A DNA stretch of 64,000 nucleotides from Pseudomonadales bacterium (GTDB lineage: Bacteria; Pseudomonadota; Gammaproteobacteria; Pseudomonadales; Azotimanducaceae): positions 2,728,001-2,792,000 of the forward strand of contig WLWP01000001.1 in assembly GCA_012103505.1 (NCBI GenBank), written 5' to 3'. The first letter of the stretch is position 1; every line of letters begins with the position of its first letter. Below the pieces are notes generated by a model, which was given only the letters and a program-made list of their open reading frames with translations, was not told the DNA's origin and searched no databases. Below, piece by piece: positions 33,243-42,167 of this stretch. The position numbers and the translations under genes are program-made.

Positions 33243-35416
33243 GTCCCACGGGCAGCAGCAAACAACGTATCGCCAACACTCTGAGTTGTCAGAATTTCAT
33301 CAAGCATACGCTGTGTGTCGCTCGGGCTGACCGAAATCGGCACCATGAGTCCTGTGTGGCGAACACGACAGCGCACACTGCTACTGCCATTGTGGTGGAT
33401 GTCGATAACTATCTCGTCTATCACTGAACTGGCAACCCCACCGAAAGCGTCTAGCATGTCTCTGGCGAATCGGGCAATGACACCACCCTTTTGCAGATTT
33501 CCCGACCCAGTGACGCCAGCAATTTCGACGAGTTTTGACAGCGAGTGTAATTCAATTACGCCGCGACACATCTTCACCTGGACCCTTGTCTGGGTCTCTA
33601 AAACTTGCAGTGAGATATTTACTAAGGGTGCCTGCCTAAAACAAACACGCAAGGGACCCCATTCCCAAACGGCTCCTTCAACGATTGCCAGCGTTAAATC
33701 TATCGGTCGTAGGGGGCATTCGCTTGTTAGTGTCGTAGTGACCGATCGTAGAGCTTGGTCGATAAAACCGTGCGGCAGACGCACTAGCATTTGCCTTAGC
33801 GGTATCAGGCTTCTAGCACCTTGGCGACGGCGTCTAACCTGTACGCCCTTAAGTTCTAACTCCCAACCACGATCAACGCGACAGAGTTCAATAACACCAT
33901 CGACAACTCGCAGCGTTTCATGTTCGGTCTTGATGACCACTTTGTCAGCGCCCGCTGGCTCTATGCGGATCTTATCGCCGTCTACCTTCAGGCGACATTT
34001 GACCAACAACCGAGCCACTCCCAGCCACTTTAACGCAACAAGTTCGGGCGCCGCGTAAGCATCTGCCAAACCTGCAAAGTCGAACGCCACCTCAAGCCTG
34101 AGCACCCCACCGTCGCCAGTACTGTTGAAGTAACAGCTTATAACTTGCGCGCAGCCGATCATCCCCGGCGAAGCAAAAGCTTGGCCGAAGGAGCGTTGGC
34201 GGCTATTGGCTTGATCAAGCACCGTGACACACGCTGTCTCAAAGTCGAGGCGTGCTTCTGCTGCATCCTCCGCTAGTGACTCGTACTCGGCGAGCGCTCT
34301 AGCTCCGTCCCCTGCCAGGCAGCCTTGCACACAGTTGCCCGCAAATTGACCCCATAACAAGCCGTATTGAGCACCTAGCGCAAACAATGGCGAGCCACGT
34401 ACCGCGGCATCGCCAGCAAATAGAATATTCGTCCCGCTGTGGAAGTACTCCGCCCGATCAAGGCGATACGATCCACGCATCGGCGGTTCGACCAAATCTG
34501 TGTCTACGCCATGTTCGCGCGCTATTTGGTAGGCTGACTTCGCACGGTTCGTACCGTCGTTTGTAACATTGGAACGGACATCTACCGTGAGTATGCGCCC
34601 GTTATCCCCAATGCCAGTCCATCCTTCTGGAGTGACAAAACCATGCCCCCAAACCTGTCCTGACATCGACAGCCCGCGCGCACGCGGCCAACGAGATTGT
34701 GTTGTAAACACCGCTACATCCAAATGCTCCTCGCCAACAACCTGTCTGGTCACGCCGAGTCGAGATACCAACGAGCGATGCCCACCCCCATCTGCAATCA
34801 CCAACATTCGGGGCCGGAGTACTTCGTCCCCGACTGTTACTTCCACACACCTATTTTTGCTGCAAACGCTGGTGGCTTCGCTATCAAAAAGAACAGCTGC
34901 ATTGGAGTAGTCATCGAGTGATTTCTTGAGTGCCCGTTCGAGCTCACAAATCGAAGGCTGCGCTGCCCAATCACGGCACAGAATCAATTCGGTCGCACTA
35001 AGCTCAACTCCCCTGTTGTGATCTCTATCGCCATATCGCATGAGAAGTTCGGGGGCGTCAATCCCCCAGTCGATACACATTTGGTCAAGTAGCGGAAAGG
35101 AACTCGTTGCAACGCCGTAGGATTGTAAGAAGCCAAGACATGAAGCGTCCAGGACGATACCTCGCTGACGCGTACCCCAAACTTGGTTACGCAACTTCGC
35201 CGATTCTTCTAACAGTTCATGCGCTGGCTGAGCGGTAGCTAGCGTCTGGTTCGCCTTAGTGAGCAACTCCGCACTGCGATCCAATAAGCCTTTGCCATCA
35301 GAACCATCTGGATCTGCTCGACGTTCCAAAACGATCACACTGAGACCTTGTTTCGCACAGGCTAATGCAGTCATTAGCCCGCACACACCTGCACCAGCAA
35401 CAACTACGTCAGCCAT
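33227..35416 (-). CDS. FAD-dependent monooxygenase with long C-terminal extension
   Basis: A 729-residue flavoprotein. The N-terminal 400 residues have the PHBH-fold pattern: GAGVCGLMTALACAKQG with the ERR end at about residues 7-35, an internal DG motif (VIADGGGHRSLVSRLG), and the FAD-closing LFAGDAAVRGSPLFALG. This fits the geranylgeranyl reductase/aromatic-ring hydroxylase superfamily. The remaining 330 residues are beta-rich and I cannot assign them; no thioredoxin-like domain is evident. I use the ATG at 35416 (GGGAAAA ahead) rather than the TTG at 35440. It is the first structural gene of the operon. Oxidation or reduction of a prenyl-derived intermediate is the likely role. Confidence 0.8.
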   Translation of the reverse strand: MADVVVAGAGVCGLMTALACAKQGLSVIVLERRADPDGSDGKGLLDRSAELLTKANQTLATAQPAHELLEESAKLRNQVWGTRQRGIVLDASCLGFLQSYGVATSSFPLLDQMCIDWGIDAPELLMRYGDRDHNRGVELSATELILCRDWAAQPSICELERALKKSLDDYSNAAVLFDSEATSVCSKNRCVEVTVGDEVLRPRMLVIADGGGHRSLVSRLGVTRQVVGEEHLDVAVFTTQSRWPRARGLSMSGQVWGHGFVTPEGWTGIGDNGRILTVDVRSNVTNDGTNRAKSAYQIAREHGVDTDLVEPPMRGSYRLDRAEYFHSGTNILFAGDAAVRGSPLFALGAQYGLLWGQFAGNCVQGCLAGDGARALAEYESLAEDAAEARLDFETACVTVLDQANSRQRSFGQAFASPGMIGCAQVISCYFNSTGDGGVLRLEVAFDFAGLADAYAAPELVALKWLGVARLLVKCRLKVDGDKIRIEPAGADKVVIKTEHETLRVVDGVIELCRVDRGWELELKGVQVRRRRQGARSLIPLRQMLVRLPHGFIDQALRSVTTTLTSECPLRPIDLTLAIVEGAVWEWGPLRVCFRQAPLVNISLQVLETQTRVQVKMCRGVIELHSLSKLVEIAGVTGSGNLQKGGVIARFARDMLDAFGGVASSVIDEIVIDIHHNGSSSVRCRVRHTGLMVPISVSPSDTQRMLDEILTTQSVGDTLFAAARGTWLAI

Positions 35417-35539
35417 TTTTTCCCAGACACAAATTGTCAAATATATTGATCACAATACGTTTGTACCTGCCGAGGCAGAAATGTGCAATGCGGGAAATTA
35501 GTGGACTATCGAGGGGATTAAGTGAGTAGCGCTTTAGCC

Positions 35540-38470
35540 TCAGTCTCGTAACAGCCTATCCGCATCCTGACTGGCGTCCGACAGCAAATTGAGATCCGCC
35601 TTAATCTGTAGGATTTGCGGATAAAGGAACATCTCCTTGTGCATCTTCGCCTGCGCAATGGCTTGGTCTACTGATTGGTTAGCTTGGGTTAGCTCTTGAA
35701 CATCTCGACAGCTACGAGCATGGAGTGCGCGTAGCAAAGGTTCAACCAAGACTGCTCCGGTAGCGACATAACCCTCAACGTTGTGGCCGATTATGGCCGT
35801 CTGGTCACTAGACTCTGTCAGCGTCTGTTGCGCACAGCCGTGCAAAACGGCGCTAAACCGCTCCCAGAGTGCCAACGAATATTTCGAACCCAACGTCATC
35901 GCCGTATAGGCATGTTGGGAGGCAAGTGGGAAGTTCCGACGGAGTGTTTCAAACACAGCCGCCCAAGTATTTGCATACGCATTGTCAAATGGTGATCCCG
36001 CAGCTTGCGCCGAGGACAACAACTCTTCTTTGTACCCGGCGCCAACATCAGTGTCACCCATCAGCCAGGCAACAACACAGGCTAATGCTAGTGCCGACAT
36101 AGCCGGATCTTGTTCAGTCACATAGGTCAAAGACGAGCCGAGATTATCCTTATAGATCGCGATGGCTTTTTCCAGGGATACCCGACCTGCCGCCAGCTCC
36201 CCAGTGTAGGCCTGTACGTGGCCTAAGGCGTTGTACGCATCAATTAGAAAGGCAGGATCATCTAGTGCCTCTGCGATCGTCAAACACTCGTCGGTCACCT
36301 GGCGAGCAAGTTCAAAGTCTGCACGAACAATATAATAGGTCCCGAGCCGACGTAGTGCAGAAAATTTGTCTCGATCTCCTAATTTTTGTGAAAGCTCTAG
36401 CTCTCGCTGGAAAGCAGTTTCAACTTCGCCAGCTGCATAGCCACGGGATCGAGAAATCGCATTCCCGAGCATGCCTTGCAGCTCGATCTCGAGCACCACG
36501 CTGATCTCACCTTCTCCGAGTTGCGGAATCAGGTCCACTGCAGTTCTGAAATGATCGATCGCTTCAGGGTAGGCTGCAATGCCAGTTGCTTGCATGCCCG
36601 CGCGCTGCCACATAACCACCGCTTTACGGATCTGATTGCTCTGAGTGAGGTGGTGCGCAACCAACTCAGGCTGTCGGTTCAATATCTCTATGAAGTTATT
36701 TTCGAGCTCCGCGGCGACACGCGCGTGCAACTCTCGCCGCTTCTCGTTCAACAAGCTTTCATAGGCGGCATCACGTAAGAGAGCGTGTTTGAATCTAAAG
36801 GTAGAGCCTGTGCTTTCTCTGGCCTCGTTCACCTCGAGGACATCTGCGTCGACTAACTTGTCGAGAGATAATTCGAGAGGCGTTCCCACTGGAACGATCA
36901 TCGCCAACAATTCACGGGAAAATTCCCTACCAAGCACAGAACCTATTTGCGCGACTTCCTTCGCGTCTGCCAACAAATCAAGGCGTTCCATCAACGAATC
37001 TTGTAGTGTGTTTGGAACGCGGAGCGAATCTAACGAAACCAAGACACTTTTCGTTAGCTCTTCGACAAACAGCGGAACTTTGTCCGCCTTTTGGATGATT
37101 TGGTCCGTAATGTCATCATCCAGCACCCCGGGACCGGCGAGTTGATCGACAATCTGCATACATGCTTCGTTGTCCAATCGTGTTAGCTCAATCTCGGTTG
37201 CATAGGACAGTTCACGCCAGGGTACCGACGCAAGTGGTCGAGCCGTTGTCAAAATGACGATTGGTAAATTTTCAATCTGCTGCGCAACTCGATGGATCAA
37301 GTCTAGCGTGGTGGCATCGCACCAATGTAAGTCTTCCACCAGAACAAGCAACGGTTTGGCCGTTGCCATCTTTAAAATCTGATTCTCGATTGCTTTGAGT
37401 GTCTGCTCCATCTGTTGGTCGGCATTGTCAGGCGCCATTTCGTATCTTTCGCCAAACAACAAAGACAACAACGCAGCGACGTAGCGCAGGCTTCCTTGCC
37501 CTGCGTTCTCCAGAAATTCTTCGAGCTTAGCCATCTTTTCATCAACGGTGTCGCCGTTGGCAAAACCGGATTCAAATTCCACTCGACTACTGACGGGGTA
37601 TAGGGCGGTGTTGTTAAAGTGTGGTGAGCAGTTGAACTGAGCGATTTGCAAATTGCGATTGCCTAACCGTTGCTCAACCTCATACGTTAACCGCGACTTT
37701 CCCATGCCCGGTTCGGCTGTCACGGTAACTATTTGTCCGCGGCCTTCTAGTGCCGACTCGCATAGCTCGATAACGCCTTCCAGTTCATCTTGCCTGCCGT
37801 AGAAGGCGCCAGATTGTGATCGCTGGGATTCAAAACGACTGACCCCTTTCCGCTCACTCCTGACTTGCCACGCGGGCACTGGGTGCTCGAAACCCTTTAG
37901 TACCTGGTCACCGAGTTCTATATATTCGAACAACTCGCCGACTAAATCGTGTGTAGCCTGGGAGATGACAACCCCATCCGCAGGGGCAATAGACTGCATA
38001 CGAGCAGCGAGGTTAGGGGTCTGACCAACTACTGATCGCTCTTGCGCACTACCAACGCCAACGATGTCACCAACAACAACGTCACCTGTCGCGATGCCAA
38101 CCCGCAAAGAGACCTCTTCGGTGCCAGCGGTCTCTATCAGTTCCAAAGCACAACGGACTGCTCGTTCTGCATCATCCTCATGAGCACTGGGATATCCGTA
38201 ATAGGCAAGCACGCCATCACCCATGTAGCGAGCTACAAAGCCGCCATGTTGATCGACTAACCGACTCACGTCGTCTTCGAATCCACGCATGATATTGCGT
38301 AAGTCCTCTGGATCCATACGCGTGGACATTTCTGTTGATCCCACAACGTCGCAAAACAAAACTGTCAAATGCCGACGCTCAGCGCCTACGCGTGCAGCCA
38401 TAGATGCACCGCACTGTGCACAAAACCTATGAGAATCTGAGTTGTCTGCCTGGCAGGCTGGACACTGCAC
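35540..38470 (-). CDS. Class III adenylate/guanylate cyclase with AAA-type ATPase and TPR domains
   Basis: A 976-residue multidomain regulator. A zinc ribbon (Cys3, Cys6, Cys17, Cys20) is followed by a class III cyclase domain: metal-binding Asp41 in FCDVVGST and Asp85 in YMGDGVLAYYGYP, plus the transition-state pair Asn153 and Arg157 in TPNLAAR. A P-loop ATPase follows (AEPGMGKSR, residues 252-260; VEDLHWCD as the Walker B region). A long TPR region occupies about 590-970. Key cyclase residues look intact, so cAMP or cGMP production is plausible. It has a GTG start after GGGAG. Its stop lies 70 bases downstream of the 38703 region's divergent partner and its 3' end faces the isoprenoid operon on the same strand, 123 bases upstream, so it may regulate or be cotranscribed with it. 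Confidence 0.87.
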   Translation of the reverse strand: MQCPACQADNSDSHRFCAQCGASMAARVGAERRHLTVLFCDVVGSTEMSTRMDPEDLRNIMRGFEDDVSRLVDQHGGFVARYMGDGVLAYYGYPSAHEDDAERAVRCALELIETAGTEEVSLRVGIATGDVVVGDIVGVGSAQERSVVGQTPNLAARMQSIAPADGVVISQATHDLVGELFEYIELGDQVLKGFEHPVPAWQVRSERKGVSRFESQRSQSGAFYGRQDELEGVIELCESALEGRGQIVTVTAEPGMGKSRLTYEVEQRLGNRNLQIAQFNCSPHFNNTALYPVSSRVEFESGFANGDTVDEKMAKLEEFLENAGQGSLRYVAALLSLLFGERYEMAPDNADQQMEQTLKAIENQILKMATAKPLLVLVEDLHWCDATTLDLIHRVAQQIENLPIVILTTARPLASVPWRELSYATEIELTRLDNEACMQIVDQLAGPGVLDDDITDQIIQKADKVPLFVEELTKSVLVSLDSLRVPNTLQDSLMERLDLLADAKEVAQIGSVLGREFSRELLAMIVPVGTPLELSLDKLVDADVLEVNEARESTGSTFRFKHALLRDAAYESLLNEKRRELHARVAAELENNFIEILNRQPELVAHHLTQSNQIRKAVVMWQRAGMQATGIAAYPEAIDHFRTAVDLIPQLGEGEISVVLEIELQGMLGNAISRSRGYAAGEVETAFQRELELSQKLGDRDKFSALRRLGTYYIVRADFELARQVTDECLTIAEALDDPAFLIDAYNALGHVQAYTGELAAGRVSLEKAIAIYKDNLGSSLTYVTEQDPAMSALALACVVAWLMGDTDVGAGYKEELLSSAQAAGSPFDNAYANTWAAVFETLRRNFPLASQHAYTAMTLGSKYSLALWERFSAVLHGCAQQTLTESSDQTAIIGHNVEGYVATGAVLVEPLLRALHARSCRDVQELTQANQSVDQAIAQAKMHKEMFLYPQILQIKADLNLLSDASQDADRLLRD

Positions 38471-38702
38471 CTAGCCGCTCCCTAGAAAAGACCTATGGCG
38501 ATTATTCTACATGGTCGACAATGCAACGAAAGGTAACTTCGAAGCCAACGCCGCATTTCGTCGCAAACACGAATCGTCATCAAAACCAGGACTAAACATC
38601 AAAAAATAACAGTGAATCCGTGGGTTTCGCGAAGTACATCACGGTCTCATTCTCGTGAAACGATATTCTCCAGCCCGAAATTTGAGTGGGTAGAGAAGTA
38701 AC

Positions 38703-38960
38703 ATGAACATCAAACTAGCGCTCGTCATTGCATTGACGATAACCAGCTCTTTAAACTGCTACGCAGAAGATAGCCGTCCAACACAGACCGCTGACGCCGA
38801 TAAGTTGGCTGAGATTGTTGTTACAGCCGAGAAAACTAATCCAACTGACAGCGAACAGGTGCCTCAGCTAGCGACCGCCGAAGTTCAATCCCTCATTCTG
38901 GAAGAACTCTCCATCAGGCTACGCAGCGCTGAGCAAGACATCGCTTGGCTTGATATCTAG
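38703..38960 (+). CDS. Small exported protein with TonB-box-like motif
   Basis: An 85-residue protein with a signal peptide (residues 1-21, ending CYA before EDSR). The mature part contains LAEIVVTAEK at about residues 35-44, nearly identical to the TonB-box region of TonB-dependent receptors such as the one at 44114-46708 (IEEVVVTATKR). No plug or barrel follows; the rest is a short helix (TAEVQSLILEELSIRLRSAE). The protein is complete with its own ATG and stop. It might be a receptor remnant or a soluble TonB-interacting peptide. It diverges from the cyclase gene and converges on the acyl-CoA dehydrogenase. Confidence 0.6.
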   Translation: MNIKLALVIALTITSSLNCYAEDSRPTQTADADKLAEIVVTAEKTNPTDSEQVPQLATAEVQSLILEELSIRLRSAEQDIAWLDI

Positions 38961-38993
38961 CAACCGCGCGGACTTTCTTTCACTCGATTGAAG

Positions 38994-40160
38994 TTAGTCC
39001 GGCAGCCCAAGCACTCGCTTGGCGACGATATTTCGTTGCACTTCGGAAGATCCACCAGCAATTAGAAAGCCTTTGCTCAGCAACCAACTCCGCGTGGTTT
39101 TAAGTTCTTCTTTCGTAAATACGTTACCAGACCAGCCGAGACCCTGAGTACCAGCCATAGCAGTGATCGCATCCAGACGACGGCTCTCTAGCTCGCTAGA
39201 CAAAAACTTGAAAGTCGAAGTTGCGAAAGTCGGTGTGCCGGAGCTCATGGCTTCTTGCTTAGCTCGCCGTTTCGTTAGCTGAAATGCTGCATCATCCATC
39301 TCGATGCATAAGACATTGTTCCGAGCCGCAAAGTCATCTGCGGCATATTTTTTTAGTGCTGCTGGGAGGTTGCCGCCGCGTGGCAAGAATTCGCCCCGCG
39401 AAACCGAAGCTCGCTCAAATTGCAGGAGTCGCTTAGCAATCGTCCAGCCGCCATTGAGGTCTCCAAGCAAATCGTTTTTTGCGGCTTTAGCATCGTCAAA
39501 AAAGGCTTCGCAAAACTCAGAGCCGCCATTAATTAGGTCGATTGTTCGCACAGTGATACCCGGCGCGTCGAGCGGAAAAAGTAGGAAACTGATGCCTTCT
39601 TGATTTGGCACACTCTGATCAGTACGCACCAGACAAAATATCCAATCCGCCTTATAAGCACCCGAAGTCCAGATTTTCGAACCATTGATGAGATAGAAAT
39701 CGCCATGATCATCTGCGCGCGTAGACAGAGACGCGAGATCCGACCCAGCTCCAGGCTCTGAGTAGCCTTGGCACCAACAAACTTCACCACGAGCAATTTT
39801 CGGTAGATGTCTTTTTTGTTGATCATCGGTGCCGAACTCCATGATAGTGGGTCCGAGCATAGCAATACCTAAACCAAATAAGGGCAGCGGCGCTCCAACC
39901 ACTTCCATTGCGCTTCGAAAAGACGCGGCCTCATCGGAATTCAAACCGGCACCACCATGTTCCTTAGACCATTCTGGCACCGTCAGGCCCCGCTCAACAC
40001 AAGCATCGAACCACGATTCAAATTCAGGGCTCGGCATCTTGTGCTTACTACCACCTGAGTAGCTAAGTCGCTTTCCTCTTATCGAAGAGGGACAATGCCG
40101 TTCAATCCACGCAACAAAATCTTCCACTCGCTGGGTCGCTCCTCTCCCGGGGTCAAACAC
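38994..40160 (-). CDS. Acyl-CoA dehydrogenase
   Basis: A 388-residue flavoprotein that introduces an alpha-beta double bond into an acyl-CoA, passing electrons to ETF. Typical features are CWCQGYSEPGAGSDLASLSTRA (flavin-binding and substrate loop), KIWTSGAYKADWIFCLVRT, the LLQFERASVSRGE region, and the C-terminal GGSSEVQRNIVAKRVLGLP. The family is usually 380-400 residues, so it is full length. It belongs to the broad group used in degradation of branched or steroid-like acyl chains, where pairs of these proteins form heteromers; no partner is adjacent. The GTG start has no strong ribosome binding site. Confidence 0.88.
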   Translation of the reverse strand: MFDPGRGATQRVEDFVAWIERHCPSSIRGKRLSYSGGSKHKMPSPEFESWFDACVERGLTVPEWSKEHGGAGLNSDEAASFRSAMEVVGAPLPLFGLGIAMLGPTIMEFGTDDQQKRHLPKIARGEVCWCQGYSEPGAGSDLASLSTRADDHGDFYLINGSKIWTSGAYKADWIFCLVRTDQSVPNQEGISFLLFPLDAPGITVRTIDLINGGSEFCEAFFDDAKAAKNDLLGDLNGGWTIAKRLLQFERASVSRGEFLPRGGNLPAALKKYAADDFAARNNVLCIEMDDAAFQLTKRRAKQEAMSSGTPTFATSTFKFLSSELESRRLDAITAMAGTQGLGWSGNVFTKEELKTTRSWLLSKGFLIAGGSSEVQRNIVAKRVLGLPD

Positions 40161-40188
40161 TATTCAGCATGATCTCTAGTTCATGCGA

Positions 40189-42165
40189 TCATCGTAGAAC
40201 ATGCAAAAAGTGCAGGTGTTTTTCATACTGCTCTAGAATGTCATGCAGAACTTGGCTCTGAGTCCAGCCCATGACGTCGTAGTCTTGGCTGCCTTCATTA
40301 AGCTGCACTTCCGCGCGAAAATAGCCATCCTCGGCATGACTCGAGTCTCCGCGTATCGCATCCGCAGGTAAACTATGCAGCCTACCTGCGACGGAGTATT
40401 GAAAGTCGATCTCGTCGCCATGAAAAACACTCAGTTTTGCGATCGTTGGGGATTCGACTTCGAGACGAGCATCAAGACCCTGTTTTTGTAGCTCTTCTCT
40501 GAATTGTTCCATCGCACTAACAACAGTACTCTCTATGAAGTTCCTAACGTCCTCCTGGGAAGGGTGATGCAACAAGTTACGCAACCTCAACTTCCAATCT
40601 GTCGACTGCGAACCGCCGGTTGGACCCACGTTAGTTAGCAGCAGGGTTTGCCGTTTAGCATGGTCAATACCGAGCGCTCGAACAAAACCCCAAATTGATA
40701 CCAGAATTACCAATGAAAAGGGTAACGCACTGGCAATCGCAGCCGTCTGCAACGCAGGCAAACCCCCGGCGAGTAACAACAACAAAGCTGACGCGCCTAT
40801 CATCGCCATCCAAAATATTCTTCGAGGCAAAGGCGTATCGTCCCGACCATTCGACGAGAGCATGTTTAAAACCATCGCCCCTGAATCCGCCGAGGTTATG
40901 AAAAATACAAACACCATCGCGATCGCGACGATGGATAGCACTGAGGAACCCGGGAAGTTCTCTAGAAACTTGAACAGCGCCACAGACTCATCCATCTGCA
41001 CAGCAGTCGCAAGTTCGACCACCCCTTGATCGAGGATGAGCGCGATCGCAGAATTCCCAAACACGGTCATCCACAGCAGCGTGAAAAGCGTCGGCGCGGC
41101 CAATGCACCAAAGACGAACTCGCGCAACGTACGACCTCGCGATATCCGCGCAATGAACAATCCGACAAACGGTGCCCAACTTATCCACCAACCCCAATAG
41201 AAAATCGTCCAACCTCCGAGCCAGTCCGTTGGCTCGTATGCGTACAAATTGAACGTTTTGCCAATAATGTCGCCAATATAGTTGCCGGTGTTTTGCATAA
41301 ACATCTGCAACAAATACACGGTCGGGCCAATGATCAATACTCCAATGAGAAGCGCTACCGCTAAAAAGATGTTGATCTCAGAGAGCCGCTTTATCCCCGC
41401 ATCCAAACCCAGCACAACCGAGACAGTTGCCAAACCAGTAGTCAGTACAATCAAGCCAACTTGGACCGCCACGGACTTCGGCACGTCAAAAAGGAAATTG
41501 AGACCCGAGTTAATTTGTTCAACACCAAAACCGAGAGACGTCGCGACGCCAAAGGTCGTGCTCAAAATGGCAAACACGTCTACCGCCGTACCGATAGGAC
41601 CGTAGATACGATCGCCTATCAACGGATAGAGCGCCGAACGCATCGTAAGCGGCAAGTCATGGCGGAAGGCAAAGTAGGCAAGTATCACAGCGACAATCGC
41701 GTAGGTTGCCCACGCGTGCAAACCCCAATGGAAGAACGTGAGATTCATCGCTTCTTTGGCCGCTGCGATTGTGCCGCCGTCGCCATGAGGCGGAGCAAGA
41801 AAGTGATTAACAGGTTCCGCCACACCGAAGAACATCAAGCCAATCCCCATACCGGCAGCAAACAGCATCGCAAACCATGAGAGCAGCGAATACTCAGGCT
41901 GAGCGTGATCTGGACCGAGTTTAATCTCACCGAAGCGCGTTAATGCAACGACGACAGCGCTGACGAGAATGACCGCTACGACGAGGACGTAATACCAGCT
42001 AGCGTTGGCGACGATCCCACTTTGGATGCTCTCGAACATGCCGCCCACAGTTTCCGGCGCAAGCGCAGCCCCGCCAAGAACTAGTACTAGGCAGACTACA
42101 GAACCATAAAAAACAGGCGGATTTAGGGGCGCGGAATTCGAGGTATCAGACTTCGCCTCAGACAC
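40189..42165 (-). CDS. BCCT family transporter with C-terminal cytoplasmic domain
   Basis: A 658-residue betaine/carnitine/choline-type transporter with about twelve membrane helices up to roughly residue 500. Signs are GMGIGLMFFGVAEPVNHFLAPP and the WTIFYWGWWISWAPFVGLFIARISRG signature, with the substrate-binding tryptophans in the YWGWWISW segment. The last 140 residues form a soluble domain not found in short members and may sense osmolarity or regulate transport. It probably takes up a quaternary ammonium or sulphonium compound. The GTG start follows AGGAG. It lies two bases after the sulfotransferase stop, so the genes are coupled. Confidence 0.9.
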   Translation of the reverse strand: MSEAKSDTSNSAPLNPPVFYGSVVCLVLVLGGAALAPETVGGMFESIQSGIVANASWYYVLVVAVILVSAVVVALTRFGEIKLGPDHAQPEYSLLSWFAMLFAAGMGIGLMFFGVAEPVNHFLAPPHGDGGTIAAAKEAMNLTFFHWGLHAWATYAIVAVILAYFAFRHDLPLTMRSALYPLIGDRIYGPIGTAVDVFAILSTTFGVATSLGFGVEQINSGLNFLFDVPKSVAVQVGLIVLTTGLATVSVVLGLDAGIKRLSEINIFLAVALLIGVLIIGPTVYLLQMFMQNTGNYIGDIIGKTFNLYAYEPTDWLGGWTIFYWGWWISWAPFVGLFIARISRGRTLREFVFGALAAPTLFTLLWMTVFGNSAIALILDQGVVELATAVQMDESVALFKFLENFPGSSVLSIVAIAMVFVFFITSADSGAMVLNMLSSNGRDDTPLPRRIFWMAMIGASALLLLLAGGLPALQTAAIASALPFSLVILVSIWGFVRALGIDHAKRQTLLLTNVGPTGGSQSTDWKLRLRNLLHHPSQEDVRNFIESTVVSAMEQFREELQKQGLDARLEVESPTIAKLSVFHGDEIDFQYSVAGRLHSLPADAIRGDSSHAEDGYFRAEVQLNEGSQDYDVMGWTQSQVLHDILEQYEKHLHFLHVLR

Positions 42166-42167
42166 TA

